Shown here: piece after piece, positions 55,331-64,000 of the stretch
How the letters are laid out: the number at the start of each line of letters is the position of its first letter
Numbering within the stretch: the first letter of the stretch is position 1
NCBI GenBank assembly: GCA_018697195.1
Contig: JAGMWU010000044.1
Coordinates: 341,408-405,407, forward strand
Reading direction: 5' to 3'
DNA length: 64,000 nt
Source: Certhia americana
Lineage: Eukaryota; Chordata; Aves; Passeriformes; Certhiidae
Position numbers and translations under genes: made by a program
Notes under the pieces: generated by a model
The model's database searches: none
What the model was told of the DNA's origin: nothing
What the model saw: only the letters and a program-made list of their open reading frames with translations

Positions 55331-58300
55331 GTAAGCTGGGAATCCAGGGCACCCCGAGTTAACTTTCTGATTGGGAATTCCTAATTGTGGTAACTCACAA
55401 TATTCAGAAAGAAACGGGGCACAAAAGACAGAACTTTATATTCACAGGATATTCGTTGATGATATATAAAATACTGAGCCATAAAGGGTGGGGAAAGCTG
55501 AGTGGGACAACTTTCTGCTTGCTGGTGGAGTTTAATTTTTATTCCTCTGAACATCACCATAAGAAAATTTAATAAATATACATATTTAGATTAAATACAT
55601 TCTCTAGTGCAAGTTATTCTCTAAGCCTGTTACTTGAGAGGAGTGGTACCAAGCAGGTTGTGCCCTTAATTTTTAACATTCCTCTTTTCTCCCATTTCTT
55701 TTGCTGAATATTTCCCTAAAATGCTCTTTCATGCTTGGTTTGGGTTTTAAAAACATGGCTTAGGGTTCTGGTAGAGGTTCTTTCATCATCACACAGATGA
55801 TCCTTGTGAATGAGCTGTGGGATACCTTAGAGAAGGTTGTTCAGTAGAGTTTAAATGGGATTAAGTGATAGGAAAATCACACTTAGTAAATCTCAGCTTG
55901 GAGTCTGTGTACAAAGGCTGTACTGTTGTGTTTAGTGGAAATCTGATGGAAAAAACTGTCTTGGGGAAGTTGTTGCTCTTCAGGACACAAACTCCAAGCC
56001 TGCAGCTGTAAATTCTTGTGGCAGCTAGTTTTGAATATCAGGGTTAATTTATCTGCAGAAATGAAAGATGAATTTTACAGGTGAAAAACAACCTCAGGGA
56101 TTTCGTTTGGGATTTTTTTCTTTAATTGATGAAATTGTCATCAGCATTGTCATCACTGATGAGTTAACCAACAATAATGGCTTCACGTCTCAGCCTGAGA
56201 GCCTAAATTGCAATTTATGGACAAATACAAATTTCAATTCCAAACCATTCCCCGGGTATTCAAACATCCACACATTAAAAAAAAAGTTGCTGTCTAATTT
56301 TGCCAATGCTCTCCCCCAGATTTGCATCCTGCAGCTGATTTTTCTGTGGCCTTTTGCAGAGATAGAGATTTGCCAGTTTGCTAAGAGGTCATGAAGAGTT
56401 ATTTTATAGAAATAACAGTCATTTGTAGCCTTTGCTTCAGGGTTGAAAGGACTGTGAAGAAATTGGTGATAATTGAATAAATCGAGAGGTTTCTTCCCTC
56501 CCAGTTGGTTTTGGTTCTCAGTAAAATGAAGCGTTTAATTCAGATTTGAAGAAATTTGATTTGGATCAAGCTAAATAGAATCTGACCAATTTATGAATGA
56601 TTAATTGTCAAAGCAAGGGAGATAAGAGAAGTGGTCTTAGTTTTTCAGATCTGTTTAAGGGTTGCTTTTTGATATTAAGTAATCCAAATACAATGAAGTG
56701 CTCACAGATGTAGGTCTTCAAGATTTCCCCCATCATGAAGAGGTTTAAATAGTCAATTCCCAGGTAAGTTGTAAACTACAAGTCCTAGCTCTGAGTGGCT
56801 TATGCTGGGAAGATGGTCCTAGATTATAATTTGAATAAAAAATATTAATGTATTAATAATCTGTTTTATATTAAATTTACTTTACAAAGAGACATTAGTT
56901 TATTAAATTAAAATATTATGGTTAATGCTGTAAATACTCTGTTGCCATGGATAATGGAATAATGTAATCCTTGAGATCTGCAGGTCACAAAAGCACCTTG
57001 AGATTTAAATTTCATCAATCTCTAGAAATTGATGCAAAAATCAGGTGATTTTTTTTGAGGGAAAAAGTTGCCAGGTTTTTAAGGTGCGTCCAAAGGAACC
57101 AAATATGAATTTGTTAGGATATGTGTGTGGTGCTTGTGTCTGACAGTTCTGAATGAAAGGAAAACACATCCCAGGAAAAATAATTCTCTTTGCTTGAAGG
57201 AAAAATAGTTACTTACTAATCCTTCAGGATTCCCAGAAAAATCTGCAACTTTCTTTATGTAATTAGGCATTGCATGAGGGATTCTGTTAGGGTCTCTTTT
57301 GAATTTTACCGAGTTTTGATGGTTAAAAATGTACAGATACCTCAAGAACTTCATGAATGGGATCTGTCACAAATTGTTTAATTAGTAGATTATCCCAAAA
57401 ATTCAGCCTTTAACTTCTGCCACTTCAGATTTTTCTTGTACCTCTCCCATCCAACTGGATGCCAAACTTTCTTCTCCCTTTTCTACCTCCCAAAAAACTT
57501 TCATACCCCCCAAAAAACACAGAGATGGAAGAGGGAAAAGGGGGCTGGAATTAATTTAATGGCTGAGCAACCTCACAGTGGAGAAACAGCCGGAGCCTAA
57601 TAGGGGCCTTTGTCTGCATTTCCACCCTGGCTGGGAACATGCCAGTCAAAAGTCAGGCAGGAGGAACAGGTGGGAACTATTAGACCTGTCATAAAGTTTG
57701 AAAAATTGATTCTGGAGGCTGAGGGAATAGATTGGACTTGACAGTGTTGTCCTAAAGATTCGAAAGGAAAGTTGTGTCGTTTAATTTGGGATCCCTTGAT
57801 TGTTCATTAGCTCTCCAGATGGTGGTTGGGGCGTGTGGTGCTCACTGTACTGTCCCTGGCCTGCATTTGGGTGTCCTGAGGTCACAGCAAAGTGGGAATT
57901 CACCTGTAGGTACCCAAAATTTAATGGCATTGGCCTAATTGTCAAATAAAAATTCCTTAATATGTCATACGTTGTTTTAAATGATCAATATTCCTTCTGT
58001 GATTTCATGTTAAAAGTCCTTTCAGGCTATTTTTTTAAAGCGTTGCAACTTTTATTTCTCAACCTGAAATATCAGATCCTCCCCAAACATTGTTTCCTTC
58101 TCTAGAAGGAAATTCTTTCTGTGAATTTCAGAAACCTTTTCTTCCCAGATGTTCATCCTAATGCCACCTGACCAGGTTAACCCTGCCAGAAACAGTTCCA
58201 CTTTCTGTGGCTCCTCAGGACATCCTGGGAGTGCAGGTTTTAAAAGGAAACCATTGTTTTTGAGGCTGCATCTGGTGTAGTGATACAAGTGTTACATTAT

Positions 58301-59091
58301 AGAGACACACTTATTACACTCATAAGGTTTGAGATTAGCAAAGAAATGTTTCTATTCCTAATATTTCTGCACACCCTAATTGGCTGGAATGGTTTCATGA
58401 GCGTTTCAGTAAAATTAAAATTAATGAGATAGAAATTTCAGGTTTATTCTTTATCTTAGATCCTGTTTCAATATTTTAGTTGGCAGAAAATTTGATTTAC
58501 ACGTGACTAAGCCAGCATGGGATGTATTCTGTATGAAATGCCATTGTGGAACCTTTTTCCCTGAGTGCCATTGTTAGGGAAAGTTTGACACAAAAGTGGT
58601 GAATTTTAGTGGAAGTGAAATGCGGGCTGAGGTTCCTTTCATAACTGCTGAATAGGATATTTAAATAAAATGTCAGTTGAGAATAAACAATTTCCAAACA
58701 GCTAAAAGCTTTGCAGAAGAAAATCTTTTCCATTGTTGATGCCCTTTTACTTTTCCAGATTCATACTGCTGAATTTTGAAAAACTGAATTACAGCTCAAA
58801 TTTTGGGAAGTGGGCATGAAGACTCATTTTATTTGAAAACTCTTGGTTTAGTTGAATTGAAATATGGATGATGCGGATGCAGGTCTGAGTTAAGGAAAAT
58901 CAGTGTGTAATTGAAGGAGATGTGAATGGCACTTCAGAGGCAAACAATCTGAAATTGACAAACTGTGTTAGGGACTTGGGGATTTTTAAGTTGGTTTTCA
59001 AGTCCTTATGATGTTTTACTCTGTGTTTAGTTATTCCTTGCACCTTGGTGATCCCCCTTATTCTCCACTGCAATTGTATTTTTAAAAAACT

Positions 59092-59147
59092 GAATGATTG
59101 GAATGAGTTTTAAGACCCCTTCCCACCCAAACCATTCCATGGTTCCA
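59092..59147 (+). mobile_element. CR1 LINE 3'-end remnant
   Basis: AATGAGTTTTAAGACCCCTT, CCCACCCAAACCATTCCATG: only the last 50 bases of a CR1 are recognisable. Confidence 0.55.
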
Positions 59148-59418
59148 TAATAATCTTTGTATTCTAGCATGCTGATGCTCTCCCAGTACATTATTAGCCT
59201 GATAAAAATGAATATTTTATCACCAACATTAACAGTTTGTATAAATTAATCGCCCCACTCTCCTCCCTCAGGAATTTTGCTTGGGGAGTTGGAGAATACC
59301 ATGGCATGCAGGAAGGATTCTTCCTTGCAGGAAAGGCACCTTTCTCTCAGGAAATAGGAAATTTAAATAGGAAATTGTAAAACCATGTGCTGTTCCACAG
59401 GTTGAGTACATTTAAACA

Positions 59419-59463
59419 CTGTACATCTTCTATACTGTACATCTTCTATACTGTACATCTTCT
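59419..59463. repeat. 16-bp tandem repeat (CTGTACATCTTCTATA), nearly three copies
   Basis: Two full copies and most of a third, without mismatches. Confidence 0.95.
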
Positions 59464-60654
59464 CAATCTTTTCTGCAGCTACATAACCCAAAAAATATTT
59501 TGTCAGTTTGGATATCGAGGTCACAATAGTTCATATTGCCTTTAAAAACTCTGATCCCTTGATTTTGTTAAACTGTAGGATGGGATGAGAATGCTTTGGT
59601 TTTTTAATGTCTTACTTATAATCCAAATTTTGAGCAATAGACCTCGTCTTTAAATACTCCTAGATACAGGAGAATTTATTTAAAAAAAAAAAAATATGTG
59701 TGTGTATATCATACTCTTTCATTATTTGCATCGCTTTTCTTACTAACTTATAAGCTTACATTTCTTAATTTATTTATATGGTTGAAAGACTTTTTTTCCT
59801 CAAAATGAAAGAAGTTGGTGTATTAAATAGCTGCTTCTGTGCTTTTCTTCCTTAAGGGTGTTTTTTTGTATTCAGTATTTTGCGCCTTCCTTTGGTGCTA
59901 AAGACCAGCTCAAATAACAGAGTAATGTTTTTTCCCCCTTAAATCAAATCAAATTAAGTTTTAACAGTAGGGGCTTTTTTTGCTGATTTAGTGTTAAATG
60001 TATAATATTTCATACTTTATTCTGCCTTTCATTTATGGGCAATGATTTGCACCAGGCAATGCTGGAGAAAGCTCAGCCTGATAACAAAAGATCACGCAGG
60101 AATTTTTGTGACACAGCCAGGACTCCGTTCCCTCCCTGGCCTGCAGAAAGGGAGGAATTCGGAAGGTTTTGGCACTGATTTGGTCCTGTGCCATTCCCAG
60201 ACTCTTCCCAGCCATACCATTTTCCATGACATGCTTGCTGAAAGATTTTTCTATTGGGATTTGTCTTCTCCTTTGCGTCAATTTCCCCTGATTTTCTTTC
60301 CACCTGTTGTGCATCATTCCTGAGGGCACCGAACAATCAGGTCCCTATTTCCCTGTCACGCACCTTGTGTGCCTGATTTTCCATGGAACTGAAGGCAAAA
60401 TGTGCCCTTCTTTCTTTTTTTTTAATTGTGTAAAATCAGTGGATTTTCTTCCTGTTAAAGGAGTGGGCCCCCTGCTTGCAGTGCAGCGGGAGGTTTGGCA
60501 TTCCCACTGGGAATTGAGTCATAAAAAAAAGATACCCGTTTTGCAGAGCAATTAACCCGTGTTGAACTCCGATGGGAGATTGGATTTCCCTGCTGCTGGA
60601 AGTTCCTGAACAATCCCCATTATCACAGGGACACAGATACAGCCTCGGAGCGCC

Positions 60655-61348
60655 CGTAAATCTGAGGGGAATCATTCCTTGAATTTGAGGGGAATTGTTC
60701 CTTGAGTCTGAGGAGAATCCTTTAAATCTGAGGGGAATCATTCCTTAAATCAGACAGGACTTGTCCGTTGAATCTGAGGGGAGTCCTTTAAATCTGAGGG
60801 GAATTGTTCCTTGAATTTGAGGTGAATCCTTGAAATCTAAGGGGAATTATTCTTTAAATCTGAGGGGAATTCCTTAAATCTGAAAAGAATTGCTCCTTAA
60901 ATCTGAGGGGAATCTTCCCTTAAATCTGAGGGGAATTGTTCCTTTAATCTGAGGGGAATCATTCCTAATTCTGTGGGGAATCATTCCTTAAATCTGAGGG
61001 GAGTCCTTCTTTAAATCTGAGAGGAATCGTTCCTTAAATTTGAGGAGAATGCTTCTTTAAATCTGAGGGGAATCATTCCTAATTCTCAGGGGAATTGTTC
61101 CTTAAATCTGAGGGGAATCCTTTTTTAAATCTGAGGGGAATTGTTCCTTGAATCTGAGGGGAATTGTTCCTTAAATCTCAGGGGAATCATTCCTTAAGTC
61201 TTGGGGGAATCATTCCTTAAATCTCAGCGGAATCCTTCATTAAATCTGGGGGGAATCCTTCTTTAAATCTGAGAGGAATCATTCCTTAAGTCTGAGGGGA
61301 ATCTTTACTTCAATCTGAGGGGAATTGTTCCTTAAATCTGAGGGGAAA
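60655..61348. repeat. 22-23-bp minisatellite, about 30 copies
   Basis: The unit is near TTAAATCTGAGGGGAATCAT plus TCC, with variants ending GAATTGTTCC and shorter 19-20-base units. Copies differ at several positions, so the array is old and of mixed unit length. Confidence 0.95.
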
Positions 61349-61962
61349 CCCTGGAGGGCTGCTCAGTTAAAACCAGAGTGGAGGAATGGTCATGGCAGGC
61401 TTTCAGTCACATTTTGCTGGTTTGTTTTACACGGTGCTGTTTTCATGGCTGCATTTTAAAACAGGAATTTGGTAATAAAGTGAAAAAATTGAATGCTGAA
61501 GTTTCAAATCATCACAGCTTTTTGAAGAGGAGGATTAGCTTGAAGCATATGATACATGTAGCATAATACAATCTGCCATAAAAAATATGATCGCTTGTTA
61601 TAAGTAATATTAAATGTAATATATTATGAGTATATTATTGCTGTTGGTTTGCTAATTCCTTGTCTGTCAATTTTGCTCTTGAATTTTAATTTTATTTAGG
61701 ATAAAGAAATGCTGCCTAAGCTTAAACTGCCCAGAAGTAGGGATTAATATTTGTACTTCATTGAGAAAGATATCCTGTGTTCATCAAATAGCCAACTTTC
61801 CCTTTTTACATGAGCTCAGATCAGAATATAGTCTTAAAGTTGCATGCTTCTAAAAATAATTCAAAACCCTCAAAACCAGGCATAAATCAGTCTAGGACGG
61901 TGTATGGAATTAAAGAGGGGAGGGCACGGCATAGAAAAACTAGGTATGTTATTAATCACAGA

Positions 61963-62245
61963 AACCTGGAATGGTTTGGGTTAGAAGGAACTTTAAAGTC
62001 CATCCATTCCCACCCCTGCCATGGCAGGGACCCCTCCCACTGTCCCAGGCTGCTCCAGCCCCAATGTCCAACCTGGCCTGGGACACTGCCAGGGATCTAG
62101 GGACAGCCACAGCTGCTCTGGGAATTCCAGCCTAGCCCCTGCCCAACTCCCAAGGAACAATTCCTGCCCAATCTCCCACCCAGCTCTGCCCTCTGGCAGT
62201 GGGGAGCCATTCCCTGTGTCCTGGCACTGCCGAAGGGAGAGGGCC
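61963..62245 (-). mobile_element. CR1 LINE 3' fragment
   Basis: AACCTGGAATGGTTTGGGTT, the common block, then CCCAAGGAACAATTCCTGCC and CCAGCTCTGCCCTCTGGCAG. Confidence 0.85.
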
Positions 62246-62446
62246 TGAGGCAAAATCCAGGTGCCCCAAGGGATTTTTGCAGGTGCCCAGGGCAGTGCAC
62301 CAAGCCATGAATGTGCCTTGGAATGGGATGTGCCCAAACTACAACACCCATGAGCTGAGGTTTGCCTGGTGTGAGGAAAGAGCAAAGGATGAGAAAAGTG
62401 CTTTGAGGGGAGAACAAATCACAGGTTCAAACAGAAAAGCAGCCAG

Positions 62447-62645
62447 AGAATCCCAGAATCCCAGAATGGTTTGGGATGGAAGGGATATCATAGATTATCT
62501 TGTTACAACCCTGCCATGGCAGGGACCCCTCCCAGTGCTCCAGGCTGCTCCAGCCCCAATGTCCAACCTGGCCTGGGACACTGCCAGGGATCCAGGGACA
62601 GCCACAGCTGCTCTGGGCATCCTGTGCCAGGGCCTGACCACTAAT
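62447..62645 (-). mobile_element. CR1 LINE 3' fragment
   Basis: GAATCCCAGAATCCCAGAAT (CR1 terminal repeats in reverse) followed by the common block. Confidence 0.85.
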
Positions 62646-62884
62646 AATAGGATCTGGTGAATCAACTTCCCCACTCCCTAATTAACCTCATGGAATAGCT
62701 TGAACCTTGGACAAATCCTGGATTTGCATTTTTTTCCCCCAAACCTCTTCATTAGAATTGTTGTAATCATCAGACTAATAAAGGAATTTATTGACCATGT
62801 TGCATTCAGATAAATAACTATTACAGAGTAATAGTTAAGCATCCAAGTGATTTGATAGTGTGTTTAATTAACAGATTGCTGCTC

Positions 62885-63152
62885 ACAGTATGGACAGGGG
62901 CTCTTGGAGAGGGACTGTTCACAAGGGATGCAGTGACAGGACAAGGGGGAATGGCCTGGACTGGGTGGGCAGGGGCTGGCACAGGGTGCCCAGAGCAGCT
63001 GTGGCTGCCCCTGGATCCCTGGCAGTGTCTCAGGCCAGGTTGGACATTGGGGCTGGAGCAGCTTGGGGCAGTGGGAGGGGTCCCTGCCATGGCAGGGGTG
63101 GCACTGGATGATATTAAGTTTCTTCCCAACCCAAACCATTCTGGGCTTCTAT
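62885..63152 (+). mobile_element. CR1 LINE 3' fragment
   Basis: GGGATGCAGTGACAGGACAA, the common block, and CCCAACCCAAACCATTCTGG at the 3' end. Confidence 0.85.
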
Positions 63153-64000
63153 GAAAGATCCAAAGGCTGGACTACAACCAAATACAATTGCACCAATTCT
63201 GAATGATTCACTGGAGGTTTCAGTGAAAAGAGCGTGGTTAGATTTGTTAGAAACTCAATAGTTAGATCGCAGTTTTCCATTTTGCACATCTCCATCTCTT
63301 TGCCCTTGTTAGGAAAAAAAAAAAAAGAAAAAGGAAGAGAAAGAAGTTGGATTTCTTGTGTATGCAAAGTAGGACCTGGGAACCAAAGTATGCCTTCTTG
63401 GGGAAGTTCATACAGCACCTGTTCTGGTGTGGTTAAGAATAAATACAGATATTTTTGTTTATTCTTATGTTGATAGTCAGAAGAGAGTGGTTTAATTTCA
63501 GAATTAATTTGAAGTGCTTGTTTCCAGAGCCAAAAGCTTTGAAAACTTGTGTAATTTCTAACTTAAGCAGTAAACTTAGAAAATCCCCCAGAATCTGAAT
63601 TCTTGCCCTAAATCCCACTGGCCTAATTTATTTTCACTTATAGTCCTAGTTAAAATATTTTAAGAATCTGTTTGTATTCAAACGAGGGCTTGCATTTATC
63701 ACACCTCATATCATTTAGGCTGAAATGTCACGGCCTGGAGAGTGGTGTGTAAAAATAAGTGAGGTTCCCCCACTGCAGCTTTGTGATCCCCAGGATTGCT
63801 GTAAAATCCTGTACCTCATGTTGCTCTCCAGAAATTTATTGGCATTGTTCTTGTTGCTGAACTGTTAAAACGTAGACAAACGTCCAGAGGTTTTTTTTTG
63901 TAAACTTGAACTGACACTATTTTTCCACTGTTTTTACTGATGATATTATCTTACATAAAAAAAAAAAAAAAAGAGAAAACAAAAGAAAAAACCCCAAAGT

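Larger units (their letters stand above)
55331..64000 (+). other. HLCS: HLCS intron 6, open to the right edge
   Basis: Contains a 16-bp repeat, a 22-23-bp tandem array and a cluster of CR1 copies at the end. The catalytic exon expected next was not found. 55331-59090 shows nothing I can name. Confidence 0.75.

Noticed and set aside
60042..60323. 93-aa frame tested as the missing HLCS catalytic exon
   Set aside because: It has no GRGG or other biotin-ligase motif and no fitting splice sites in phase 2.
1..64000. CRISPR arrays, operons, prokaryotic mobile systems or a novel gene cluster
   Set aside because: The sequence is plainly vertebrate with introns, CpG islands and CR1; the tandem arrays lack the regular repeat-spacer layout of CRISPR. 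No tRNA or rRNA gene was recognised.

Overview
The window is nuclear DNA from a bird, probably a passerine. Three vertebrate genes with ordinary GT-AG introns can be assembled from it. The interspersed repeats are almost all CR1 LINE pieces of the avian type, each carrying the same block (block core CAGGCCAGGTTGGACATTGG) and an ATTCTGTGATTCTG-like 3' end. Gene order and orientation are TTC3 (minus), PIGP (plus), HLCS (plus). This matches human 21q22.13, except that RIPPLY3, which sits between PIGP and HLCS in human, was not found in that interval.

Layout: 1-4791 is TTC3 intron with an LTR-like repeat, a 1.2-kb GGAT-type satellite and a decayed duplicate of a TTC3 exon. 4792-11923 holds the 5' end of TTC3 on the minus strand: a noncoding first exon and six coding exons giving 172 codons before the TPR region. 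About 11690-12400 is a CpG island acting as a head-to-head promoter for TTC3 and PIGP; it contains CCAAT boxes, a palindromic CRE and a long TCC tract. 12399-15168 is the complete four-exon PIGP gene (134 aa), with poly(A) signals to about 15586. 15606-18360 is the short PIGP-HLCS spacer, mostly featureless with one CR1 carrying an assembly gap. 18360-18784 is the HLCS CpG island and first coding exon. 18785-64000 is HLCS: six coding exons (613 codons) separated by introns, one of them 23 kb. The catalytic biotin-ligase exons lie beyond the right edge.

Functionally the genes are unrelated neighbours. PIGP is a small ER membrane subunit of the GPI-GlcNAc transferase that starts GPI-anchor synthesis. 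HLCS attaches biotin to the carboxylases. TTC3 is a TPR/RING ubiquitin ligase. I found no previously undescribed gene system. The most notable points are an arginine-rich N-terminal extension of HLCS combined with loss of the methionine that starts the human protein, a near-perfect CR1 inverted repeat in an HLCS intron, a tandemly duplicated and decayed TTC3 exon, and several minisatellites next to exons. Homology calls come from remembered family sequences, not from a search.
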